DNA from: Gammaproteobacteria bacterium
Lineage (GTDB): Bacteria; Pseudomonadota; Gammaproteobacteria; UBA6429; Thiohalophilaceae
Direction: 5' to 3'
Assembly (NCBI GenBank): GCA_029882235.1
Contig: JAOULB010000186.1
Location: 1 to 5,202 of the forward strand
Length of the DNA: 5,202 bases
Of this stretch, positions 1 to 5,202 are shown piece by piece. Both the position numbers and the translations under genes were made by a program. The notes below the pieces were generated by a model, which saw nothing but the letters and a program-made list of their open reading frames with translations, was not told the DNA's origin and searched no databases. Numbering within the stretch: the first letter of the stretch is position 1; each line of letters starts with the position of its first letter.

Positions 1-303
1 GGCCAGACGCTCTGAGATGATGTCCTGATGCGGCGAAAAGATATCGTAGGGCAGGGTTTCCCAGTCAGGAAAATGTAACAGCTCTACATCATTGCCAGAG
101 AGATAAAAACGAATTTCATCCTCAAGTCGTTGTGCGGCTGCGGTATCTTCGGTGACAACCAGAACCAGCCCATCATGTGTTTCAGTGAGCTGCTGAATAA
201 TAAGACCAAAGCTGCTGCCATACAGATGCCCCCACTTGTTGCGGTAGCCGGGTTTATCTGTGAATTCAGGCTGGAATGTGGATATGAGCGCTGCGTCGGC
301 CAT
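1..303 (-). CDS. mfd: Transcription-repair coupling factor Mfd, N-terminal part (partial)
   Basis: This is the first 101 codons of Mfd, which runs off the left edge. Mfd is a cytoplasmic DNA translocase that removes stalled RNA polymerase from template lesions and recruits UvrA for transcription-coupled nucleotide excision repair. The visible part corresponds to the start of the UvrB-like N-terminal module. It carries a beta-strand/helix segment (LVLVVTEDTAAAQRLEDEI, residues 46-64) and the family signature DWETLPYD (80-87) followed by FSPHQDIIS (89-97), which match E. coli Mfd closely. The helicase and RNA-polymerase-binding domains lie outside the window. The ATG at 303 is chosen because an in-frame TAA sits two codons upstream and no other start lies between them. 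No convincing Shine-Dalgarno is visible. The gene lies 127 bp downstream of an outer-membrane protein gene, with a possible promoter of its own. The identification is firm. Confidence 0.94.
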   Translation of the reverse strand, partial: MADAALISTFQPEFTDKPGYRNKWGHLYGSSFGLIIQQLTETHDGLVLVVTEDTAAAQRLEDEIRFYLSGNDVELLHFPDWETLPYDIFSPHQDIISERLA

Positions 304-334
304 GATTTACTTTTACTACCAGAAAAAGGCGCAC

Positions 335-363
335 ATTCTAACGAGAACCCGGATCGTATTGAA
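335..363 (-). promoter_or_regulatory. Possible sigma-70 promoter for mfd
   Basis: On the minus strand a -10-like TAGAAT (340-335) lies 17 bp from a weak -35-like TTCAAT (363-358). Transcription would start near 328, giving a leader of about 25 nt before the mfd ATG. The -10 matches consensus at 5 of 6 positions and the -35 at only 3. The rest of the 304-430 gap shows no convincing terminator for the upstream gene, so read-through into mfd remains possible. Confidence 0.3.
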
Positions 364-430
364 GAGAGAAAGCTCTGGATTGTGTAAATATCCGCTAAAT
401 ATTCATTACTGGCTGAGATCGCCGAGCAGA

Positions 431-1189
431 TTAAAAATGGACAAACAGATTTACAAATGGGCCTTCATAATCAATATCGCTATATAAACCTTCCTTGCCG
501 TCGAATTTAAATTTTTCATCACGATAACCCACTTCCACACCATAAAATGTATCCGGCGAGTAAATGATCTTTGAATCCAGACTACAGAAATAACCATCGC
601 TCATATCCATGTGGCTACCGTCGAATTGAAAACGGAATCCAGGGTAGGGTAGCTCAAGCCCCAATTTGTAATGAGCCATTGGTACAACGATATCGATCAA
701 TTTTCGATTAATCACACCTGCACGAGTCACTTCGGCTCGACCCTCAAGCATCATGATGGTCACGCCAAGATCAAGATCGACAACGGTATCGAAGATTCGG
801 TAATACAAAGAGACATCAGTATGATCAAGTACAAGCTCAGTTGTTATTGCGTCACCCGCCACATAGCTTGTTCCGCCAAATGTAAAACCCGCACCAGATA
901 CCGTTCCTCCCCCTGATGAGGTAAGTCCCATCTGTTTAAGACGGATATTGGGTATGTTTGGCAAAGAGTGTTCAAGGATGATGTAGCTTACACTACCCGC
1001 ATCATCATCAAGCTTCAGTTCAGTATCCACATCGGCAGTAGTGCCCTGATGATTGATGTTACCCAGACTGTCATAAAACCAGGCACCAACGCCTATTTCT
1101 GCATCAACCAGAGTTGCACCCGAAATTGCTCCAGAAAATAACACTAGAGAAGAAATGAGTACCCGGGATATAAAAGCTTTTATATCCAT
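431..1189 (-). CDS. Outer membrane beta-barrel protein, TIGR04219-like (paralog 1)
   Basis: A 252-residue predicted outer-membrane protein of the small GlyGly/TIGR04219-like barrel family; its specific function is unknown. It has a Sec signal peptide (residues 1-25, cleavage expected after SGA). The mature part has alternating polar/hydrophobic beta-strands, the family segments EHSLPNIPN (73-81) and LDHTDVSLYY (121-130), and ends in NLFVHF. A C-terminal Phe is the usual recognition signal for the BAM assembly machinery. The N-terminal glycine motif is degenerate (GVGAW rather than GGGIW in the neighbouring paralog), and there is a single Cys in a C-terminal strand or turn. The ATG at 1189 is supported by AAGGAG eight bases upstream. 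An out-of-frame ATG at 1196 sits only two bases from that site and is not used for this protein. It closely resembles the gene at 1371-2132 but is separated from it by an intrinsic terminator. Confidence 0.85.
   Translation of the reverse strand: MDIKAFISRVLISSLVLFSGAISGATLVDAEIGVGAWFYDSLGNINHQGTTADVDTELKLDDDAGSVSYIILEHSLPNIPNIRLKQMGLTSSGGGTVSGAGFTFGGTSYVAGDAITTELVLDHTDVSLYYRIFDTVVDLDLGVTIMMLEGRAEVTRAGVINRKLIDIVVPMAHYKLGLELPYPGFRFQFDGSHMDMSDGYFCSLDSKIIYSPDTFYGVEVGYRDEKFKFDGKEGLYSDIDYEGPFVNLFVHF
1166..1187. repeat. Perfect 22-bp palindrome over the first codons of the outer-membrane gene
   Basis: The half-site GGATATAAAAG is followed directly by its exact reverse complement, with no spacer and the centre between 1176 and 1177. 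It begins inside the start codon (the G) and covers codons 2-7 of the gene at 431-1189. It could be a dimeric regulator's operator or allow dimer or cruciform pairing. As an RNA hairpin it would need to open its central bases for a loop but could still mask the start codon. It may also be a coincidence of codon choice. Confidence 0.5.
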
Positions 1190-1218
1190 AATCCATGCTC
1201 CTTGTACGTACAGTTAGT

Positions 1219-1241
1219 TCAAATAGAGCAGAATCTATGCC
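1219..1241. repeat. Imperfect direct repeat, copy A
   Basis: This 23-bp copy (starts TCAAATAGAGCAG, ends ATGCC) matches copy B at 1279-1300 at about 19 positions, with one single-base gap. It lies about 30 bp upstream of the start codon of the outer-membrane gene at 431-1189, in the gap that should hold its promoter. Each copy also contains a short inverted pair (GCA...TGC here). It may be a binding site for a regulator. Confidence 0.45.
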
Positions 1242-1278
1242 AGTGGCGTGAACAGGGGATGATTTGGTGATTTTGTTA

Positions 1279-1300
1279 TCAAATAGGGCAGGATTTTGCC
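1279..1300. repeat. Imperfect direct repeat, copy B
   Basis: This is the second copy (starts TCAAATAGGGCAG, ends TTGCC). It begins exactly 60 bp after copy A, about 90 bp upstream of the downstream outer-membrane gene and 23 bp past the terminator stem of the upstream paralog. It contains the inverted pair GGCA-N6-TGCC. I saw no convincing -35/-10 pair in this gap on the minus strand. Confidence 0.45.
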
Positions 1301-1322
1301 TGAATGCCTGGATGGAAATGAA

Positions 1323-1350
1323 AAAGGCCGGAAAGAATTTTCCGGCCTTT
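1323..1350 (-). terminator. Rho-independent terminator after outer-membrane paralog 2
   Basis: A perfect 12-bp stem (1323-1334 pairing with 1339-1350, core GGCCGG/CCGGCC) closes a 4-base loop. On the minus strand it is followed by a T-rich run (TTTTTCATTT, counting the last stem Ts). It starts 20 bases after the stop codon at 1371. On the plus strand it is followed by AGAGAG, so it acts for the minus strand only. It separates the two outer-membrane genes into different transcripts. Confidence 0.9.
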
Positions 1351-1370
1351 AGAGAGTATGTGGAAATTGC

Positions 1371-2132
1371 TTAGAAGTGCAGGAACAGGTTGGCAAAGGG
1401 CCCTGAAAATTCCATGCTACTAAATGTAGTATCAAGATTGTCCAGCTTAACCGAAACTGTTCGAATGCCAGCCTCAAAGCCAAGGGCAAAACTCGTTTCA
1501 TAAGATACCTTGGCAACAATGTCAGAAATCTCACTATCACCAATACCAACCATGTTGCCTTCTATTCCCAGAGTAAGCCCAGTCAATGGTAACTCAACAG
1601 AAACCGCTGCGTATAACATCGGTATAGTGCCTGTTAGTTCATAGGCTGATGTTGTCGATGTATCAACGTTGGTTATTGTTACCATGCCGTCGAATATTTT
1701 ACCGGTTAAACCAATATCGAGACTAACAAAATTGTCGAGTATTTCGTAATACAGCGTTACGTCCTGATGATCCAGCACAAGCTCGCTGTTGATATTCACA
1801 CCAGCTGTATAGTTAATGCCACCGTAAGTAAAAACGGATGTCACGGCACCACTACCAGCAGTTGTTAGCCCAGTTTTGCTGACCTTTACATTCGGAATAA
1901 GTGGAACGGGATGTTCTATATAAACATAAGAATATGCATCCTGTTCATCGCCCAGTTTTAAATCATTTTTAAGATCGACGTCGCCATCCGTGCTGTATCG
2001 AATAGAACCACTCACATCGTGATCCCAGATACCCCCACCGACTTTTAATCCGATGAAGTCTGCAGAAGCCAATGAACTGAGGCTAAACATAAGCAGACCC
2101 GCTATAAATTTGAAAGTGTTTTTTACATTCAT
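1371..2132 (-). CDS. Outer membrane beta-barrel protein, TIGR04219-like (paralog 2)
   Basis: A 253-residue predicted outer-membrane barrel protein of the GlyGly/TIGR04219-like family; the cargo or role is unknown. The signal peptide covers residues 1-24 (basic start, hydrophobic core, ASA before the cut, mature end DFIGLKV). The mature N-terminus has the glycine signature GGGIW (32-36). It is followed by an acidic loop (about 49-65), EHPVPLIPN (73-81) and LDHQDVTLYY (120-129), and the protein ends in NLFLHF with the terminal Phe typical of BAM substrates. The open frame extends upstream to an ATG at 2225, but the ATG at 2132 is preferred. It has AAAGG eight bases upstream and puts the signal peptide at the N-terminus. 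The gene lies 120 bp after the DAHP-synthase-like gene, with no convincing terminator or strong promoter in the gap, and is followed by an intrinsic terminator. It is a tandem paralog of the gene at 431-1189. Confidence 0.87.
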   Translation of the reverse strand: MNVKNTFKFIAGLLMFSLSSLASADFIGLKVGGGIWDHDVSGSIRYSTDGDVDLKNDLKLGDEQDAYSYVYIEHPVPLIPNVKVSKTGLTTAGSGAVTSVFTYGGINYTAGVNINSELVLDHQDVTLYYEILDNFVSLDIGLTGKIFDGMVTITNVDTSTTSAYELTGTIPMLYAAVSVELPLTGLTLGIEGNMVGIGDSEISDIVAKVSYETSFALGFEAGIRTVSVKLDNLDTTFSSMEFSGPFANLFLHF

Positions 2133-2252
2133 GGTTACGACCTTTGCTGTCTTGATTGATGAGTTAAGTATCGGAGAAATCTGTTTAAATTCAAGATTTT
2201 GTCGAAATTTTGCGAACAACCACACAAAATATGTATTTACTGGTGATTCTGA

Positions 2253-3371
2253 TCAGCTTTGCTGGAACCTTTTGGCCAGTTCAGTACGTTTTACATAGGC
2301 TTCGCGCGCAATCATCACATCCTCAATGAAGTAGGGCAACTCATCCATGGTTAAGGCCTGTGGACCATCAACAAGTGCTTTATTGGGTACGGGGTGAAAG
2401 TCGACCAGAATCATGTTTGCTCCCGCGACCACGCCTTGTGCTGTTACATGCATCACATCCAATAAACCGTCTGGCCCGGCCTGACGCGTGCCGACAGAAT
2501 GGGAGGGATCAATACAGACTGGCATACGGGTTAAGCGTTTGATAACCGGGACATGAGCGAAATCGACAAAGTTACGATGCGGATCACCCATATTGGTTTT
2601 CATCCCGCGCAGACCAAAAATAACCTTGGTATTGCCTTCACTGGCTAGATACTCGGCTGCATTGAGTGATTCTTCTAGCGTAATACCAAAACCACGTTTT
2701 AATAGCACCGGAAATTTTCTCTGCCGGCCGACTTCCTTCAGTAATTCAAAGTTCTGAGTGTTGCGGGTGCCTATTTGTAACATGATGCCGGTTGGGTTAC
2801 CGGTCTGTTCCAGCGCAGCATTGATTTCATCAATATGGTCTTCATGCGTGATTTCCATGGCGATGACCTTGATGCCATATTTACCGGCCAGCTCGAATAC
2901 AAAGGGCAGGCAGTCTTTGCCGTGACCCTGAAAGGAATAGGGGTTGGTGCGAGGTTTATAGGCCCCCATGCGTGTACAGGTCTGACCATTTTCCTGTAAG
3001 GCCTGCATCATTAGCTCAACATGCTCCGGATTATCGACCGCACACAGGCCGGCAAAAATATTCAGAGTGTCCTGGCCAAAATGGACACCGTTATATTCGA
3101 AGGAAGTAGGGCGATGGTCATCTTTGTGACGACCGAGAATTCGATATTCCTCAGAGATGCGCACCACTCGTTCAACGCCAGGGAGGCTACTGATTTCTTC
3201 TTTGGACAGTTGGCTGGTGTCACCAACGAGATAAAACTCAGTGAGGACCTGTTGTGTACCATGTTCTTCATGAATACGTACCTGAATATTGTTAAGCCCA
3301 GCCAGATAATCATAGACCGATTGATATTCCGCTGTTCCTTTTTGAATATCGGGCTGAAGAATGACAATCAT
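2253..3371 (-). CDS. DAHP synthase-like protein (type I-beta, ferredoxin-like N-terminal domain)
   Basis: A 372-residue relative of 3-deoxy-7-phosphoheptulonate synthase, which joins PEP and erythrose 4-phosphate in the first shikimate-pathway step. Residues 1 to about 75 resemble the ferredoxin-like domain of type I-beta enzymes (MIVILQP start, LPGVERVV at 63-70); the rest is the TIM barrel. Retained motifs are metal-ligand Cys110, R134, KPRT (139-142), GTRNTQNFELLKEV (201-214), LLKRG (223-227), R255-G256, DPSH with His291, and D335 in DGPQ. Departures from the usual pattern are GLC for GPC at the Cys, Leu254 where CERG has Glu, and Asp324 where the metal-binding Glu of E-x-HP is expected. 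AMEIT replaces VTE, and short insertions occur near 187-196 and 260-265. Its ATG overlaps the aguB stop (ATGA), so translation is probably coupled. The family is clear; true DAHP synthase activity is uncertain, and a specialised paralog acting on another phosphosugar or aldehyde is possible. Confidence 0.82.
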   Translation of the reverse strand: MIVILQPDIQKGTAEYQSVYDYLAGLNNIQVRIHEEHGTQQVLTEFYLVGDTSQLSKEEISSLPGVERVVRISEEYRILGRHKDDHRPTSFEYNGVHFGQDTLNIFAGLCAVDNPEHVELMMQALQENGQTCTRMGAYKPRTNPYSFQGHGKDCLPFVFELAGKYGIKVIAMEITHEDHIDEINAALEQTGNPTGIMLQIGTRNTQNFELLKEVGRQRKFPVLLKRGFGITLEESLNAAEYLASEGNTKVIFGLRGMKTNMGDPHRNFVDFAHVPVIKRLTRMPVCIDPSHSVGTRQAGPDGLLDVMHVTAQGVVAGANMILVDFHPVPNKALVDGPQALTMDELPYFIEDVMIAREAYVKRTELAKRFQQS

Positions 3372-4282
3372 TTTTTATTGGTCTCAGTGTGATCACGAAA
3401 ACGCAGCACAAGCTCATCGTAGGCATCAATGCGTCGATCGCGTAAATAGGGCCAGATGCGACGCACTGACTCAGTGTGCGCTAAATCTATTGTAGCTGTT
3501 AATATTTCATTTTGATTTGCACTGGCCTGCTTAAGGATCTCTCCCTGCGGTCCGGCAATAAAACTATTTCCCCAGAACTGGATGCCAGAGTCAGCACCCT
3601 CAGCCGCAGCTTCAAAGCCGGTTCGATTACAACTCAAGACGGGTAGGCCATTAGCAATGGCATGACTGCGTTGTACTGTCATCCAGGCATCGAGTTGGCG
3701 CTGTTGTTCATCTTTAGTGTCGTTCATGTCCCAGCCAATCGCGGTGGGGTAGAGCAGCATGTCGGCACCGGCCAGTGCCATTAAACGAGCGGCCTCTGGA
3801 AACCATTGATCCCAGCAAACCAGCACACCCAGCTTACCGATCGAAGTTGGTATTGGTGTGAAACCCTGATCGCCCGGAGTGAAATAAAATTTTTCATAAA
3901 AACCGGGGTCATCGGGGATATGCATTTTGCGATAGGTGCCGGCAATACTGCCGTCCTTATCAAATACAACCGCAGTGTTGTGATACAGACCACTGGCGCG
4001 ACGTTCAAATAATGAGGCAACAATGACGACTTTGAGGTCTTTTGCAAGTGCGCCAAGTTTATCTGTTGATGGCCCAGGGATGGTTTCGGCCAGATCAAAG
4101 CACTGAGTATCTTCTGTCTGGCAAAAATAAAGCGAGTTATGCAGTTCCTGCAACAATATCAGTTCAGCACCCTGTGATGCGGCAGTAGAGATCGACGCCT
4201 GAACCGCATCAAGATTGGTGTTGATGTCACTAGTACAGCTGTGCTGAACAAGTGCAACGTTTATTGTTTGATCTTTTGGCAT
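3368..4282 (-). CDS. aguB: N-carbamoylputrescine amidase
   Basis: A 304-residue carbon-nitrogen hydrolase of the nitrilase superfamily. It cleaves N-carbamoylputrescine to putrescine, CO2 and ammonia, the last step of the agmatine route to polyamines, in the cytoplasm. The Glu-Lys-Cys triad is visible: E46 in LLQELHNSLYF, K119 in YRKMHIPDDPGFYEKFYF, and C156 in GVLVCWDQWFPEAAR. The HIPDDPGFYEKFYF and CWDQWFPE segments are typical of AguB. Length matches the family (about 290-300 residues). The frame extends to an ATG at 4330, but the ATG at 4282 is chosen. Homologues begin close to the INVALVQ strand, and a perfect TATAAT at 4318-4313 would place the transcript start downstream of 4330. No Shine-Dalgarno is obvious before 4282; the leader is A-rich. 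The gene overlaps the DAHP-synthase-like gene by 4 nt, and aguA lies about 480 bp upstream beyond an opposing lipoprotein gene. Confidence 0.92.
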   Translation of the reverse strand: MPKDQTINVALVQHSCTSDINTNLDAVQASISTAASQGAELILLQELHNSLYFCQTEDTQCFDLAETIPGPSTDKLGALAKDLKVVIVASLFERRASGLYHNTAVVFDKDGSIAGTYRKMHIPDDPGFYEKFYFTPGDQGFTPIPTSIGKLGVLVCWDQWFPEAARLMALAGADMLLYPTAIGWDMNDTKDEQQRQLDAWMTVQRSHAIANGLPVLSCNRTGFEAAAEGADSGIQFWGNSFIAGPQGEILKQASANQNEILTATIDLAHTESVRRIWPYLRDRRIDAYDELVLRFRDHTETNKK

Positions 4283-4292
4283 TAGATGTTTA

Positions 4293-4320
4293 TTTATTTT
4301 TGCAACAGTGTAATTATACT
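4293..4320 (+). promoter_or_regulatory. Possible divergent promoter of the lipoprotein gene
   Basis: TATACT at 4315-4320 is a good -10 match on the plus strand, with a poor TTTATT 16 bp upstream (4293-4298). Transcription would begin near 4327, about 27 nt before the lipoprotein ATG. The -10 overlaps the minus-strand TATAAT of aguB, so the two promoters could exclude each other. The call is weak because of the -35. Confidence 0.3.
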
Positions 4321-4341
4321 CCAATATCATCTTGATACGAA
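4313..4341 (-). promoter_or_regulatory. Putative promoter of the aguB operon
   Basis: A perfect -10 TATAAT (4318-4313 on the minus strand) lies 17 bp from a weak -35-like TTCGTA (4341-4336). The expected start of transcription is near 4306, leaving a leader of about 24 nt before the ATG at 4282. This promoter would drive aguB and the coupled DAHP-synthase-like gene. Confidence 0.5.
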
Positions 4342-4353
4342 TTGGAGATGGGG

Positions 4354-4758
4354 ATGCCTAATATCTTTCATATAAAAAAATATCTGCTTCTGGCGGTCAT
4401 GTTAAGCCTTAGTGCCTGCGCATCGACCCCGGATTCAATTGTGAAGCTGGATGACATCTGGAAAAACTATGAAAAAGCCATGCTCTGGGGAGAGTACAGT
4501 TATGTCATGGGTGCACATAAAGGCAAGCCCATTTCTGATCTGGTTCGTGAACGTTTAAAACATATCAAGGTTACCAGTTATGAGGTTATGAACCGAAAAG
4601 TGGTGCCTGATGGTACTGCCGCGACCCAGCGTGTGCATATCAAATATTATAATAAGGCCTATGCGGTTGTGCGTGAGATCACGGTTGCTCAGGACTGGGC
4701 CTATGATGAAAAGTCAGAACAGTGGTTTATTCTGAGCCCATTCCCAAAATTCAAATAA
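4354..4758 (+). CDS. Small predicted outer-membrane lipoprotein of unknown function
   Basis: A 134-residue protein with a lipoprotein signal. KK at residues 8-9 is followed by a hydrophobic run and the lipobox LSAC (19-22), giving lipidated Cys22. The residue after Cys is Ala rather than Asp, so Lol transport to the outer membrane is expected. The mature part (about 113 residues) has helical segments around DDIWKNYEKAMLWGEY and DLVRERLKHI, then strand-like stretches rich in Val and Tyr, ending in WFILSPFPKFK. This alpha-then-beta arrangement recalls small NTF2-like folds, but I do not recognise the family. The frame is also open from a TTG at 4342 and an ATG at 4348. The ATG at 4354 is preferred because GGAG (4344-4347) lies six bases before it and the signal peptide then begins normally. 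It is divergent from aguB, convergent with aguA (8 bp between stops) and the only plus-strand gene here. Confidence 0.83.
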   Translation: MPNIFHIKKYLLLAVMLSLSACASTPDSIVKLDDIWKNYEKAMLWGEYSYVMGAHKGKPISDLVRERLKHIKVTSYEVMNRKVVPDGTAATQRVHIKYYNKAYAVVREITVAQDWAYDEKSEQWFILSPFPKFK

Positions 4759-4766
4759 GGAAATAG

Positions 4767-5202
4767 TTAATTCAATACACCTTCTGGTAACTGCATGCTG
4801 ATGCAATGCAGGCTGCCGTATTGATTGATCAGGGCTCGGCAATCAATCGCAATGACTTTTCTATCTTTGAAACATTTCTGTAAACGCATAATGGCAATTT
4901 CATCATTAGCATCATTGTAAACAGGCACCAGTACCATGCCATTGATAATTAAAAAATTGGCATAGCTGGCGGGAAGTCGTTGTCCGGATTGATTATAAAT
5001 CGCTGCCGGGATAGGCAGTGGGATGAGTTTATAGGCCTGGCCCGATAATGTTTTTAATGTCTCAAGCTCTGCGCGCATTAGCGTGAGCTCCTGATAATGC
5101 TCATCATCAGGATCGTCGCAACTCGTATAGGCAATCGTCTCAGGGTCGCAAAATCGAGCCAGCATATCAATATGGCTATCGGTATCATCACCAACGATGA
5201 TG
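4767..5202 (-). CDS. aguA: Agmatine deiminase, C-terminal part (partial)
   Basis: The last 144 codons of an agmatine deiminase in the guanidino-modifying (PAD_porph) superfamily; the N-terminus lies beyond the right edge. The enzyme hydrolyses agmatine to N-carbamoylputrescine and ammonia in the cytoplasm, supplying AguB. The frame is open to the edge and begins IIVGDDTDSHIDMLARF, containing the family motif with the catalytic His (GDDTDxHID) at fragment residues 4-12. The LPASYANFLIINGMVLVPVYND block then follows, with the nucleophilic Cys133 in GSLHCISMQ near the C-terminus. The end of the active-site loop is GSLHC rather than the GGxHC form of some AguA proteins, a variant that I believe is common in proteobacterial members. 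A start at the internal Met (5165) is not real, because it would cut the GDDTD motif in two. Peptidylarginine-deiminase-like naming is possible, but aguB nearby argues for agmatine as substrate. Confidence 0.9.
   Translation of the reverse strand, partial: IIVGDDTDSHIDMLARFCDPETIAYTSCDDPDDEHYQELTLMRAELETLKTLSGQAYKLIPLPIPAAIYNQSGQRLPASYANFLIINGMVLVPVYNDANDEIAIMRLQKCFKDRKVIAIDCRALINQYGSLHCISMQLPEGVLN

Noticed and set aside
130..387. Plus-strand open frame of 85 codons
   Set aside because: It lies opposite the strongly supported mfd N-terminus, and its translation has no recognisable features.
376..406. Short inverted AATAT/ATATT pair between outer-membrane paralog 1 and mfd
   Set aside because: Only five A/T pairs and no following T-run, so it is not a credible terminator.
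2133..2225. 31-codon N-terminal extension of outer-membrane paralog 2
   Set aside because: It would bury the signal peptide, and the ATG at 2132 has a well-spaced AAAGG, so the extension is taken as leader sequence.
2133..2252. Candidate promoter TTGAAT with a TACTTA-like -10 upstream of outer-membrane paralog 2
   Set aside because: The -10 matches consensus poorly, and AT-rich DNA yields such pairs by chance. Nothing else was seen in this 120-bp gap.
3021..3392. Plus-strand open frame of 123 codons
   Set aside because: It is fully antisense to the N-terminal third of the DAHP-synthase-like gene, has no ribosome-binding site that I could see, and encodes nothing recognisable.
4283..4330. 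16-codon N-terminal extension of AguB
   Set aside because: It overlaps the likely promoter and lies upstream of the predicted transcript start, and AguB proteins normally begin near the first beta-strand.
4342..4353. TTG (4342) or ATG (4348) start for the lipoprotein
   Set aside because: Both starts coincide with or touch the GGAG ribosome-binding site; the ATG at 4354 has the correct spacing.

Overview
The window looks like ordinary chromosome from a gammaproteobacterium of moderate GC content. This rests on the Mfd N-terminus, two small outer-membrane proteins of the GlyGly (TIGR04219-like) type, and a two-step agmatine-to-putrescine pathway. I see no mobile element, CRISPR array, tRNA or rRNA. 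Species-level placement is not possible from the sequence alone.

Layout: six of the seven genes read on the minus strand. In transcription order they are: the C-terminal part of an agmatine deiminase (aguA, running off the right edge); N-carbamoylputrescine amidase (aguB); a DAHP-synthase-like enzyme that overlaps aguB by 4 nt; an outer-membrane beta-barrel protein followed by a clear intrinsic terminator; a second, paralogous outer-membrane protein; and the N-terminal 101 residues of the transcription-repair coupling factor Mfd (running off the left edge). The one plus-strand gene is a small lipoprotein placed between aguA and aguB. It is divergent from aguB and convergent with aguA.

Function: AguA converts agmatine to N-carbamoylputrescine, and AguB hydrolyses that to putrescine, CO2 and ammonia. 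The cluster therefore encodes the later steps of the arginine-decarboxylase route to polyamines. The DAHP-synthase-like gene is the most interesting member. It keeps the fold and most substrate-binding motifs of type I-beta enzymes but differs at several normally invariant positions. It is also translationally coupled to aguB, so it may be a specialised paralog. The two outer-membrane proteins probably arose by tandem duplication and appear to be separate transcription units, because a terminator lies between them.

Regulatory signals: the aguB/lipoprotein intergenic region has overlapping -10-like elements on opposite strands, almost midway between the two start codons. The leader of the second outer-membrane protein gene carries a pair of imperfect direct repeats, and a perfect 22-bp palindrome covers its first codons. 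No gene-free stretch exceeds about 180 bases; the four main gaps are 304-430, 1190-1370, 2133-2252 and 4283-4353.
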